Position numbers and translations under genes: made by a program. DNA of 64,000 nt, taken from the NCBI RefSeq assembly GCF_020567425.1, contig NZ_JAJCVJ010000003.1, forward strand, positions 372,001-436,000, given 5' to 3'. The DNA comes from Salinirubrum litoreum. GTDB lineage: Archaea > Halobacteriota > Halobacteria > Halobacteriales > Haloferacaceae. The notes under the pieces are model-generated. The model had not been told where the DNA came from. It saw nothing but the letters and a program-made list of their open reading frames with translations, and searched no databases. Numbering within the stretch: position 1 is the stretch's first letter; every line of letters starts with the position of its first letter. Below, piece after piece: positions 8,947 to 17,002 of this stretch.

Positions 8947-9276
8947 TCACTTCTGCATCTTCGGTCCGGGCTTCCACGTGTTACCCTCCAGTTCGACCAA
9001 CTCGTACGTCTCCAGTACGTGTAACAACTCGACGACCCGTTCTGAGTCGTACTCGACACTCATCTCTGCTGGGAGGCTGTCGGCGATCCTGCTCCGGGTT
9101 CCGCCATCGATTCGTGCGACCGTCTCGATCACCCGGTGAACGTCTCCGAGGACGGAGTCCGGAACGCGGGTCGCCGATCCGTCTGCCGAGAGTTTGTCGA
9201 TGACGCTGTCGTACGATCCCGACAGTTCGACCGAGACACGGACGTCTTCTCCGGATTCGTGATCGTTTTCGACCAT
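8947..9276 (-). CDS. Small winged-helix-like hypothetical protein
   Basis: This 109-residue acidic protein has a C-terminal part (residues 45-105: DVHRVIETVARIDGGTRSRI, then a helix and strands ending ELEGNTWKPG) with the order helix-helix-strand-wing expected for a winged helix. That makes a DNA-binding or DNA-mimic role plausible. No close family is recognised. A TATA-like AACTAAGTG (about 9304-9312 on the minus strand) suits the ATG at 9276, with a leader of under 10 bases. The tandem repeat at 9427-9482 lies about 150 bases upstream. Confidence 0.65.
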   Translation of the reverse strand: MVENDHESGEDVRVSVELSGSYDSVIDKLSADGSATRVPDSVLGDVHRVIETVARIDGGTRSRIADSLPAEMSVEYDSERVVELLHVLETYELVELEGNTWKPGPKMQK

Positions 9277-9623
9277 TCTACGACCGTATTCTGTCTCGTA
9301 GCACTTAGTTTGCTCGAATGCAGCTACCGGTTCGGTAGACTCTGCTCAAGGTCGCCTTCACGGCCGGACGTATGGACGTTCCAGCCAGATTTGGCGCTGA
9401 ACTCCGGACGATTCAAACTCGAAGCCGGTACCGATGATCGACTACGGTATCGACGATCGACTACGGTACCGACGATCGACTATCGTGAAGGCGTGCGTTC
9501 GAGTCCGGCACGCTGCGCTCGTCTGCGTCTCTCTCGAGCGCCGACCGACACTGCCGAGTCCCGACGTGATCGCCCGGAGTAACGAGGCGTGTTCGCCCTC
9601 GAGTCACTTCTGACGATGCCACC
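9277..9623. other. Intergenic region with tandem 19-bp repeats
   Basis: This 347-base gap lies between the RdfA-like gene end and the small winged-helix gene start. Apart from the repeat cluster at 9427-9482 and a probable promoter near 9305, nothing convincing is seen. The 148-residue plus-strand frame across it is Arg/Ser-rich and judged non-coding. Confidence 0.6.
9427..9482. repeat. Three tandem 19-bp repeats (GGTAyCGAyGATCGACTAC)
   Basis: Three direct units run 9427-9445, 9446-9464 and 9465-9482, differing at two or three positions, and the last is one base short. Each contains the self-complementary core CGATCG flanked by GTA...TAC, so each unit is also partly palindromic. This could be a cooperative regulator site for the gene that starts at 9276, or simply a slippage-generated repeat. 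Confidence 0.75.
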
Positions 9624-10256
9624 TCACTCGCCACCCGTACAGTCACAGCCGCCAGCAGCCAGCACCGCCGAGAGGTCGTACTGACGCTCGCAGTCCTCAC
9701 AGTACACGGTCACGGCTGTCTGGACGTGGAACGACCCGAGCGTGAGTCGACCGGCCCCGACGAACTGTTCGAGTTTCTGCTCGACGACGGCGGTCGTTCT
9801 GCCGATCAGCCGCTCCAATTGTCGTTGTCCCTGTTCGTACGTATCGCTCGGACTCGTCTCGTAGGTCGCACCACGAACGTCTTTGAGATACGACCGGATC
9901 GCCTGGTACGTCACGAACTCCGAGTCGAGTGTCTCGACGTCGACGCCCCGGTGTGCCAGCCTCGTCTCGACTTCCGTCTGCACGCCCCGACTCACCTCGT
10001 CGCTCGTCAGTTGTCGGTAGAGGTTCTCGACCTCTCCTGCGAGCGGATTGAGTTGTGCGTCGCGCATCGCCGCTTCCAGGAGCCGCCTGTTGAATGCGGT
10101 AGCGAGGGTGCGGAGGCTCTCTCGCTCGCCAGGGGGGCCCGTCCAGCGTGCCTCGAGTTCCGCCCCGAGTCCGTCGAGTTCGTACTTGGCGAGCAGTCGT
10201 TCGACTTTCGTCTCCCCGACAGTCCTCGACTCGTCGGTCTCGGTCGGATCGGTCAT
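9624..10256 (-). CDS. RdfA-like (rod-determining factor) family protein
   Basis: This 210-residue protein has helices such as RESLRTLATAFNRRLLEAAM and EVENLYRQLTSDEVSRG, then a C-terminal half zinc-ribbon (YCEDCERQYDL, then CDC). This order matches the haloarchaeal rod-determining factor RdfA family as I remember it; a search would settle the match. RdfA affects cell shape in Haloferax. The C-terminal cysteines (C-x2-C and C-x-C) probably bind zinc. A TATA-like GTTTGAATACGAC (about 10280-10290) gives a start with almost no leader. Confidence 0.72.
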   Translation of the reverse strand: MTDPTETDESRTVGETKVERLLAKYELDGLGAELEARWTGPPGERESLRTLATAFNRRLLEAAMRDAQLNPLAGEVENLYRQLTSDEVSRGVQTEVETRLAHRGVDVETLDSEFVTYQAIRSYLKDVRGATYETSPSDTYEQGQRQLERLIGRTTAVVEQKLEQFVGAGRLTLGSFHVQTAVTVYCEDCERQYDLSAVLAAGGCDCTGGE

Positions 10257-10740
10257 CGACTCCTGCGTGTCGACGTGTCGTATTCAAACTCCCGGTGAGT
10301 CTCCGCGTCGGGCGGCCTACGCGACGCGGGCAGTGAGATGTGGATCGTCCTCTCGGAGAGGAGTCCGTCGTTCTGTCGTGGTCGAATGACGTGCGCGAGG
10401 TTCGAATAACAGCGTTAGTTTTGTTATTCTAAGAGAGATCGGTGACCTCTCGGACAACAGGTGGGATCGGTCTCCCACTACCGGGGACGCCGACAGTGTG
10501 ACCCAGGATGGCCGTGAGCGTGCTCTACGAACAGATTCGAGGATACGTCGAACCAGGTGTCTCCATCGGTCGCTCGAACCCGGGCGGGCCGATCCTCCCG
10601 CGCTGTTCGATATCGTCGAACGTTCGGCTACCGACGCGGGTCGTCGTCGACAGACTACCGTCCGAGCACCGTGTCGGGCCACGCTGACAGGGTGTCGGAG
10701 CGGTGAGGGAGACGGGGTGCGAACGTGGCCGCCCGGTGCG
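10257..10740. other. Intergenic region upstream of RdfA-like gene
   Basis: There are 484 bases between the RdfA-like start and the IclR stop, with no convincing gene; frames on both strands have atypical composition. Visible structures are the promoter near 10285, the inverted repeat at 10404-10429, and a 6-bp hairpin GTGGGA...TCCCAC (10461-10478). Confidence 0.55.
10404..10429. repeat. Inverted repeat GAATAACA-N10-TGTTATTC
   Basis: Two perfect 8-base arms are separated by GCGTTAGTTT in a locally AT-rich stretch. It lies about 150 bases upstream of the RdfA-like start. An operator, or a short transcription-stop hairpin for the iclR transcript arriving on the minus strand, are both possible. 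Confidence 0.55.
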
Positions 10741-11505
10741 TCACTGAAACGCCAGCTTCAGCTCGATCTCGTTCGCGACACCGAGAATGAGGTCGGGGAT
10801 CTCCTCGTGGAGCACGTCTCCCTTGATGCGATGTGTCGGGCCCGCGATACTGATGGCTCCGAGGATCTCGTCGTCGCTGTCGATGATCGGGACGCCCACG
10901 GCCCGGAGGCCGCGCGTGCTCTCCTGCCGATTGATCGCGTACTCGTTTGTCCGGATCTCTTCGAGTTCGGCTCTGATCTCCGCGGTGTCGGTGATCGTGT
11001 GTTCGGTGAACGCGACGTGCTCGCCCTGGAGAATGGATTCACGCCGTTCTTCGGGAAGGTACGCGAGGATCGCCTTGCCGGCGGCCGAGATGTGGAGCGG
11101 GAAGTGGCGTCCGATCCAGACGTTCGTCTGAACCGCGTTCTGGCCGTACGAACAGTAGAGGTGAACGCCGACCCCGTCCTGTTCGACCACGAACTGCGCC
11201 CGCTCTTCGGTCTCGATAGCCAGTGTGTCCACCTTCTGGCGGATCAACTCGGGGAGGTACCGGTCCTGGACGGTCCCGCCCAGATCCAGCATCCGTAACC
11301 CCAGTTCGAAGCCGTTCTCGGTCTCGATCAGGTACCCCTCCTCCGCCAGCGTGTGCACGTGCGCGTGTACCGTACTCTTGGCGAGCGAGAGTTCGTCCGC
11401 GAGTTCGGTGATCGTCTGACCGCCCGACCGCTGGAGCGACTGCAGTATCCGCAGTAGCGTGACGTCGGATTTGATCCGTCGTGGTGCCCCGTTTTCGCTT
11501 CCCAT
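10741..11505 (-). CDS. IclR-family transcriptional regulator
   Basis: This 254-residue protein starts at the ATG at 11505. Its N-terminal winged HTH (ITELADELSLAKSTVHAHVH, about residues 30-55) is followed by the IclR effector-binding domain (residues 80-250). The end of that domain carries the usual cluster of ligand-contacting segments (EYAINRQESTRGLRAVGVPI; GAISIAGPTHRI). IclR proteins typically control catabolic operons and sense a pathway intermediate. It lies next to the alcohol-dehydrogenase-like gene and the peptide/racemase cluster, so it is the natural candidate regulator for them. Confidence 0.92.
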   Translation of the reverse strand: MGSENGAPRRIKSDVTLLRILQSLQRSGGQTITELADELSLAKSTVHAHVHTLAEEGYLIETENGFELGLRMLDLGGTVQDRYLPELIRQKVDTLAIETEERAQFVVEQDGVGVHLYCSYGQNAVQTNVWIGRHFPLHISAAGKAILAYLPEERRESILQGEHVAFTEHTITDTAEIRAELEEIRTNEYAINRQESTRGLRAVGVPIIDSDDEILGAISIAGPTHRIKGDVLHEEIPDLILGVANEIELKLAFQ

Positions 11506-11636
11506 GTGAGTACGATGACGGGACGTGCACAAGTGTTTTACCCTGTCGAACGCCGTATCACCTCCAAATATGGCTTACACCGCACTCTCGAGGGCGATAT
11601 TCGGTACACAAGGCAGATCAAACCTAATTCGGTCTC

Positions 11637-11663
11637 GACGAACAGGATTTCGATCTGTTCGTC
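11637..11663. promoter_or_regulatory. Inverted repeat GACGAACAG-N9-CTGTTCGTC
   Basis: Nine-base arms pair perfectly around a 9-base spacer (GATTTCGAT) upstream of iclR. Such spacing fits a dimeric regulator with half-sites one helical turn and a half apart. Confidence 0.6.
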
Positions 11664-11669
11664 CTGGTC

Positions 11670-11702
11670 GAATATCGTGTGGTACCGCGTGTCACAATAT
11701 TC
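11670..11702. promoter_or_regulatory. Inverted repeat GAATATcGTG-N13-CACaATATTC with GTGTGGTA and TCACAAT half-sites
   Basis: The outer 10-base arms match with one mismatch, and the interior contains GGTACC. The same two words, GTGTGGTA and TCACAAT, recur with a 10-base gap instead of 7 just upstream of the dppB start (15103-15127). This suggests a common regulator, perhaps the adjacent IclR protein. Confidence 0.5.
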
Positions 11703-11908
11703 CGTCCGGGCGAGTGTGAGAACTACCACGTCTCGCCGCCGAGCCAGTCCGAGCCCCGAGGTGGGACCGGCAGGCAACGTGCTCGTAGTGGTCGGCACAC
11801 GCGTTCCTGGCTGTCGGACCAGCGAGAGACGATCTCCGGTGGACTACCGCCCGAGATCGGATGCAGACGCCGACGGCCGGGCTCTTCGGATGTCGAGCCG
11901 AGGTCGGC

Positions 11909-12943
11909 TCACTGACCCGGCCGGATCACGACCTTCCCGACGACGTCGCGGGTCTCAAGGACACGGTGTCCCTCGAAGACTCGTTCCAGCGGCAGCACGC
12001 GATCGACGCACGGTTCCAGGTCGCCAGCACCGACCAGTCGGCCGACCGTCCGGAACTCCGTGCGGTTGCCCATCGGTGCGCCGAGAATCTGCCGGTGGTG
12101 TTGGTACACCGACCGGATGTCGAGATCGGGGGTCGCGCCGGACGTCGCGCCGCAGATCACCATCCGACCCCCGGTGGCGAGACTGTCGATACTCGTCTGC
12201 CAGGTCTCTTGCCCGACGTGGTCGGCGACCAGATCGACGCCACGGGCGTCCGTCAGGTCGGCGACGGCCTCGTCGAACGGGACGGCCGTGTAGTCGATCA
12301 CCTCGTCTGCGATCTCCGAGAGCGCCTCGGCCTTCTCGGCGGTGGAGGTCGTCGCGTAGACGGTCGCACCGAGGAACGCGGCGATTCGAGCGGCGGCGTT
12401 TCCGACGCCGCCGGAGGCCCCGAGAACGAGTGCCGACTCGGCCGGCCGGAGCCCACCCGCCGTGACGATCATCCGCCACGCCGTGGTGAAGGCCACGGGG
12501 TATGCGGCGGCCGTCACGAAGTCGAGATCTCCGGGAAGCGGGTCGAGCGTCTCGGCGGGGACGACGACGAACTCGGCGAGTCCGCCGGGGCGGTCTTCAC
12601 CGATGATCTCGTAGCTCGCACACATCGTCTGCTCGCCCGACAGACAGTACTCGCAGTCGCCACAGGAGACGATCGGATAGACCACGGCGCTCTCGCCGGG
12701 GGCCCAGTCTGTCACGTCGTCGCCGACGGCGTCCACGGTGCCAGCGACGTCACCGCCGGTTCGCTTTGGGAAGATGTCGGCCTCGTCGGGGTGACCGAGT
12801 CGAGCGAACACGTCCAACCGGTTCAGGGCACAGGCCTCGACGCGAAGTCTGACCTCTCCCGGTCCTGGCTCCGGCGTCTCCACGTCCACCACCGAGATCG
12901 CCTCCTCCGGGCTCCCGAGCTGAGTTACCTGCGCGGCACGCAT
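11909..12943 (-). CDS. Zinc-type alcohol dehydrogenase/quinone reductase (MDR superfamily)
   Basis: This 344-residue medium-chain dehydrogenase/reductase has its N-terminal GroES-like domain opening RAAQVTQLGSPEEAISV. The structural-zinc loop is SCGDCEYCLSGEQTMC (three CxxC-spaced cysteines plus one). The Rossmann GxGGxG is ALVLGASGGVGNAAARIA (about residues 165-182). The enzyme uses NAD(P)H to interconvert alcohols and carbonyls or reduce quinones; the substrate is not readable. I chose the ATG at 12943 because the longer in-frame start at 13063 yields an implausible Arg-rich extension. It is the first gene upstream of iclR on the same strand. Confidence 0.9.
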   Translation of the reverse strand: MRAAQVTQLGSPEEAISVVDVETPEPGPGEVRLRVEACALNRLDVFARLGHPDEADIFPKRTGGDVAGTVDAVGDDVTDWAPGESAVVYPIVSCGDCEYCLSGEQTMCASYEIIGEDRPGGLAEFVVVPAETLDPLPGDLDFVTAAAYPVAFTTAWRMIVTAGGLRPAESALVLGASGGVGNAAARIAAFLGATVYATTSTAEKAEALSEIADEVIDYTAVPFDEAVADLTDARGVDLVADHVGQETWQTSIDSLATGGRMVICGATSGATPDLDIRSVYQHHRQILGAPMGNRTEFRTVGRLVGAGDLEPCVDRVLPLERVFEGHRVLETRDVVGKVVIRPGQ

Positions 12944-13159
12944 ACCCCGGCCTCCCCGGAAGCGAGCATAGTCTCGCGGGGGGCGGCAACATTCACCGGG
13001 TTCGCGGCGACAGCGGCAGACCGAACTCACAGCTCGTCGATATCCGGCGGGCCCAGCAGTCACCTGCGTACATACGCTTTAGTCGTTCGCCGGTGGAGAG
13101 GAGGTCATGGAGTCCGTACATCGGCGGCGAGGACCCACTGGAATCGCGGAGGGAACACG

Positions 13160-14245
13160 ATGGAGATAACAGACGTGGCCGTCGTCGGTCGCGACATTCC
13201 CCTCGCGGACGACTTCCCGGTGAGTTACGAGGACCACCGCACGACCGACCACGTGTTCGTCCGTCTTCACACGGACGACGGGACCACGGGGGACGGGGAG
13301 GGAACGGCGCTCCCGTGGTTCACCGGCGAGACGACACGGAGCATGGTCGCGTTTCTCGACGACTGGCTCGTCCCACGCATCGAGGGGTCGACTGTCGAGG
13401 ACGCCACTCGGGAACTCGCTACCTTCGGGAGCGACTTCCCCCACAACGCCGGCGGGAAGGCCGCAGTCGAACTCGCGCTCCTCGATCTACAGAGCAAGCG
13501 CGCCGGCGTGCCCCTCTGGGAACTCCTCGGTGTCAGACACCGGGAGACGGTTCCCTGCGTGTACCCGGTTCCAGGGCTCTCGCCGGAGCGCGCTCGTGAG
13601 GTGGCCGAGTCCGGCGTCGACGCGGGCTACCGTCGATTCAAGATCAAGGCGACGGGCGATATCCCGCCGGACGTCGCCCGCATCGACGCGGTGCTCGATC
13701 AGCTCCCGGCGGACGCGACCGCTCGCGTCGACGCGAACACCGGGTGGGAGACGTACCCCAGGGCGAAACGGGCGATCACGGCCATCGCCGACACCGCGAA
13801 GATCGAGTACTTCGAACAGCCCGTCGCGCCCGACCGCCCCGAGGACCTCCAGAAGCTCTGGGAGGACACCGGCATCCCGGTCTACGCCGACGAGTTCGTT
13901 CACGCGCCCGGCGACGTCGAACGGATCGGACGCGAGGGACTCGCACGGGGGTGTCACCTCAAACTCGCCAAGACGGGGTCGCTCCGCACGATGGCGGACA
14001 TGGCGCGCATCGCCGACCGGTACCGGCTGAACGCGACCGCCGTCAGCGCCTTCGGAACCTCCCTGGAGGCGACTGCGATCCTCCACCTCGCCGCCGTGAT
14101 CCCCGCGATCCCCGCGGCGTGTGAACTCGACCCGACATTGCTCGCCGACGATCCGACGGACGACCCGCTCGTGGTCGGCCCGGAGACGCCCGTCCCCGAC
14201 GGTCCCGGGATCGGCGTGTCGCTCGACGACAGCCTGTTCGAGTGA
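13160..14245 (+). CDS. Enolase-superfamily epimerase (mandelate racemase/muconate lactonising type)
   Basis: This 361-residue enzyme has an N-terminal capping domain (to about residue 125), then a modified TIM barrel. Visible catalytic features are the K-x-K pair in YRRFKIKATGD (about residues 165-170), metal ligands in RVDANTGWE, EYFEQP and YADEF, and a C-terminal Lys in LKLAKTGS. This layout matches dipeptide epimerases or MLE-type enzymes that abstract an alpha proton. Neighbouring racemase, peptidase and dipeptide transporter genes favour a dipeptide or amino-acid-derivative epimerase. Substrate specificity cannot be fixed from sequence. It is probably the first gene of the plus-strand unit. 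Confidence 0.87.
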   Translation: MEITDVAVVGRDIPLADDFPVSYEDHRTTDHVFVRLHTDDGTTGDGEGTALPWFTGETTRSMVAFLDDWLVPRIEGSTVEDATRELATFGSDFPHNAGGKAAVELALLDLQSKRAGVPLWELLGVRHRETVPCVYPVPGLSPERAREVAESGVDAGYRRFKIKATGDIPPDVARIDAVLDQLPADATARVDANTGWETYPRAKRAITAIADTAKIEYFEQPVAPDRPEDLQKLWEDTGIPVYADEFVHAPGDVERIGREGLARGCHLKLAKTGSLRTMADMARIADRYRLNATAVSAFGTSLEATAILHLAAVIPAIPAACELDPTLLADDPTDDPLVVGPETPVPDGPGIGVSLDDSLFE

Positions 14246-14290
14246 CGCGCGCTGGCGTAGATATTTATAATCGAGTTGCTCACTCTACGC

Positions 14291-15022
14291 ATGGCAGAGA
14301 TCGCGTACCTGCTTTCCAGTGTCGGACATCCCGACGAGGAGATCGAACGACGGGAACGTGTCGCGAACGAACTCGTTCCGGACGGAGATACCGTCCGGCT
14401 GGTCAGGCCGAGCGCCGCACCCCAGTCGGTCGAATCCACGGTCGAAGAACAGTGGGCGGCGGCCGAACTCGTGCGGTCGGTCGAGGCGCACGAAGACGAG
14501 TTCGACGCGTTCTTCGTCGGCTGCTTCGGCGAACCGGGACTCCCTGCGGTCCGGGAGATGACGCGGAAACCGGTTGTCGGGTCGGCGACGGCGACGTTCC
14601 ACACCGCCGCGCAGGTGGCCGATCGGTTCAGCGTGTTGACGATCCTCGACTCGACCGAACCGATGGTCCACCGGCAGGTCCACGAGGCGCACCTCGACGA
14701 CCGCCTCGCGTCCGTCAGGGTGGTGGAAGCGCCGGTTCTCGACATCGATCACTCCTCGGACTCACTGGTCCAGGACATGATCACGACGGGGCGGGAGGCG
14801 GTCGCGGAAGACGGGGCGGAAGCGCTGATTCCCGGCTGTATGAGCCTCTCGTTCATGCAGGTTCACGACGAGATCGCCGCAGCACTCGGCGTGCCGTTTC
14901 TCGATCCCGTCCGGATCGGCCTCGGGACGGCGTCGATGTGGGCACACTGGAACGTCACACAGAGTCTCGCCACGTACCCGACCCCGGACCGCTCGAAGCT
15001 CGACGCGCTCTTCTCCGGGTGA
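14291..15022 (+). CDS. Asp/Glu/hydantoin racemase-family protein (copy 1)
   Basis: This 243-residue protein contains the family's two cysteines: GCFGEPG (about residue 80) and PGCMSLSF (about residue 187). These act as the acid/base pair in cofactor-independent racemases. A TATA-like GATATTTATAATC (about 14257-14270) gives a leader of only a few bases. It follows the epimerase by 45 bases and precedes the Dpp transporter. A paralog about 60% identical lies at 20440-21189. Substrate may be Asp, Glu or a hydantoin-type compound; it is not resolved here. Confidence 0.85.
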   Translation: MAEIAYLLSSVGHPDEEIERRERVANELVPDGDTVRLVRPSAAPQSVESTVEEQWAAAELVRSVEAHEDEFDAFFVGCFGEPGLPAVREMTRKPVVGSATATFHTAAQVADRFSVLTILDSTEPMVHRQVHEAHLDDRLASVRVVEAPVLDIDHSSDSLVQDMITTGREAVAEDGAEALIPGCMSLSFMQVHDEIAAALGVPFLDPVRIGLGTASMWAHWNVTQSLATYPTPDRSKLDALFSG

Positions 15023-15102
15023 TACAGAGCTGTTCGGAGACGCGACGGTCCCCGGGTACAGGGTGACGCCGATCGAGACGGAGCTGTCTCGACAGTACAC
15101 GG

Positions 15103-15127
15103 GTGTGGTAATCGATAGCATCACAAT
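15103..15127 (+). promoter_or_regulatory. Half-sites GTGTGGTA-N10-TCACAAT upstream of dppB
   Basis: These words duplicate those at 11677-11698 upstream of iclR. A TATA-like TGCTTAAGCAC follows at about 15127-15137, which places the words immediately upstream of a promoter; the dppB start is 15159. This position suits activation or repression of the transporter operon by a shared factor. Confidence 0.45.
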
Positions 15128-15158
15128 GCTTAAGCACGAATCCCTGTAGGGAGCTAAC

Positions 15159-16115
15159 ATGGAATGGTACGAATACGTCCTCAAGCGCCTCTTGCTGTTC
15201 GTCCCCACGCTGTTCGGCGTGTCGATCTTCGTGTTCTATCTCGTCCACCTCGTCCCGGGGAGTCCGGCGGTCGCGATGCTCGGTGTCCGGGCGACCGAGG
15301 AACGAGTACAGGAGATCGAACGTGAGTTGGGGTTACACGAGCCGCTCCCGGTCCAGTACGTCGACTGGTTCACCGGCGTCCTCGTCGGCGATCTGGGACA
15401 GTCCTACTCGTTCAACGGGGCCGTGGCACCGATACTGGCCGAGCGCTTCTTCGTGAGTCTCGAACTGGTGCTGCTCACGCTGGTGGCCTCGCTGTGTCTG
15501 AGCATCCCGCTCGGCATCGTCGCCGCACTGAACAAGAACAGTGCGGTCGACTACTTCAGCATGGGCGTCGGGATCACGGGCGTGAGCGTGCCGACGTTCT
15601 TCTCCGGGGTCGTGTTCATCGCCGTCTTCGCGGTCGGCCTGAGTTGGTTCCCGGTCAGCGGCTACGTCGCGCCGACGGAAGACCTCGTGGAGAACCTCCG
15701 GCACATGGCGCTCCCGACGCTGACGATGACGCTGGTGGCGGTCGCGGTGGCGATGCGGATGATGCGGTCGTCGATGATCGAGACGATGGGCGAAGAGTAC
15801 ATCCGGTTCCTGAAGGCGAAGGGACTCCGGTCCCGGTCGATCCTGTTCGGTCACGCGCTGAAGAACAGCTTCATCCCCGTGATCACGGTCATCGGCCTGC
15901 AGTTCGGCTACATGCTGTCGGGTGCAGTCGTCGTCGAACAGATCTTCGCGATCCCCGGACTCGGGCGGACGGTGCTGCAGGCGGTCCTCCAGCGGGACTA
16001 CCCGCTCGTCCAGGGCTCGGTGCTCCTGCTCGCACTGTGGTTCTCGGCGGTCAACCTCGGCACCGATCTAATAATCTCGTATCTCGACCCGCGCATCATG
16101 GAGGAGGAGGCCTGA
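15159..16115 (+). CDS. dppB: Dipeptide/oligopeptide ABC transporter permease (DppB type)
   Basis: This 318-residue integral-membrane protein has the N-terminal TM segment and the B-type permease hallmark. The EAA-like loop is VAVAMRMMRSSMIETMGEEY, then RSRSILFGHALKNSFIPVI (about residues 190-240) and a Gly-rich end (SGAVVVEQIFAIPGLG). It is one half of the membrane channel, working with DppC, the ATPases DppD/F and the binding protein encoded at 21381. It is the first gene of dppB-C-D-F, with 2 bases or overlaps between genes. Confidence 0.92.
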   Translation: MEWYEYVLKRLLLFVPTLFGVSIFVFYLVHLVPGSPAVAMLGVRATEERVQEIERELGLHEPLPVQYVDWFTGVLVGDLGQSYSFNGAVAPILAERFFVSLELVLLTLVASLCLSIPLGIVAALNKNSAVDYFSMGVGITGVSVPTFFSGVVFIAVFAVGLSWFPVSGYVAPTEDLVENLRHMALPTLTMTLVAVAVAMRMMRSSMIETMGEEYIRFLKAKGLRSRSILFGHALKNSFIPVITVIGLQFGYMLSGAVVVEQIFAIPGLGRTVLQAVLQRDYPLVQGSVLLLALWFSAVNLGTDLIISYLDPRIMEEEA

Positions 16116-16117
16116 CG

Positions 16118-17002
16118 ATGGCAACTGAGACCGAAACACAGCAGACGACCGATCGCGGCGAATCACAGCTCCGTCGGTTCACCGAGAGCTTCCTCGAGAA
16201 CAAACTCGCAGTGTTCGGACTGTTCCTCATCCTCTCTGTCGGGGTGATCACCCTGTTCGCACCGCAGATCGCACCGTACGAACCACGGACGCAGAACTAC
16301 GACGCGATCCTGGAAGGGCCGTCTGCGGACCACCTGTTCGGCACCGACGATCTGGGCCGTGACATCTTCTCCCGGGTGCTGTACGGCTACCAGACCGTGA
16401 TGACGATCACGCTCGGCGGGGTGATGATGGCGTTCGTCCTCGGGACGTCGATCGGCCTGACGGCGGGGTACCGTGGCGGCTGGACCGATCAGTCAATCAT
16501 GCGCGCGGTGGACGTGTTGATGGCCTTCCCGTCGCTCATCCTCGCGCTGGCGTTGATCTCGGCGCTCGGCCCGTCGAAGTGGGGCGTGTTACTGGTACTC
16601 GGGGTCGCGTACACGCCGATCTTCGCCCGCGTCGCCAGGAGTGAAGCCGTCTCACTCCGGGAAGAACAGTTCGTCAAGAGCCTGGAAGTTCGCGGCGCGA
16701 GCCAGCCCCGTATCGTCTTCCGGCACATCCTCCCCAACGCCGTCGGGCCGCTCATCGTCACCATCACACTGCAGTTCGCCTTCGGGATCCTGACGACGGC
16801 CACGCTGTCGTTCCTCGGCGTCGGTGTCCAGCCCCCCGATCCGTCGCTCGGCCGGATGCTCACGGAGGGGAAGGACTACCTCGCGACCGCCTGGTGGTAC
16901 AGCATCTTCCCCGGTCTGGCGATCATGCTCCCGGTGATCGGCTTCAACACGATCGGCGACGGACTCCGTGACACCTTCGACCCGAAGCAGGTGAACCGCT
17001 GA
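16118..17002 (+). CDS. dppC: Dipeptide/oligopeptide ABC transporter permease (DppC type)
   Basis: This 294-residue protein has an acidic N-terminal tail followed by a first TM at about residue 30-52. The C-type permease core carries the DLxGRDIFSR motif (DLGRDIFSRVLYGYQ, about residue 80) and the EAA loop VARSEAVSLREEQFVKSLEV (about 165-185). It starts 2 bases after the dppB stop. It provides the second transmembrane half of the importer. Confidence 0.92.
   Translation: MATETETQQTTDRGESQLRRFTESFLENKLAVFGLFLILSVGVITLFAPQIAPYEPRTQNYDAILEGPSADHLFGTDDLGRDIFSRVLYGYQTVMTITLGGVMMAFVLGTSIGLTAGYRGGWTDQSIMRAVDVLMAFPSLILALALISALGPSKWGVLLVLGVAYTPIFARVARSEAVSLREEQFVKSLEVRGASQPRIVFRHILPNAVGPLIVTITLQFAFGILTTATLSFLGVGVQPPDPSLGRMLTEGKDYLATAWWYSIFPGLAIMLPVIGFNTIGDGLRDTFDPKQVNR

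Larger units (their letters stand above)
11506..11908. other. AT-richer regulatory region upstream of iclR
   Basis: There are 403 bases without a convincing gene. Two strong inverted repeats (11637-11663 and 11670-11702) and a near-palindrome CCAAATATGG near 11570 are crowded into 130 bases. A TATA-like GGTAAAAC (about 11537-11545, minus strand) suits the iclR start. Confidence 0.6.

Noticed and set aside
11538-11798. 86-codon minus-strand frame upstream of iclR
   Set aside because: It spans two strong inverted repeats and a promoter-like region, and nothing in it resembles a known family. Read as regulatory sequence instead.
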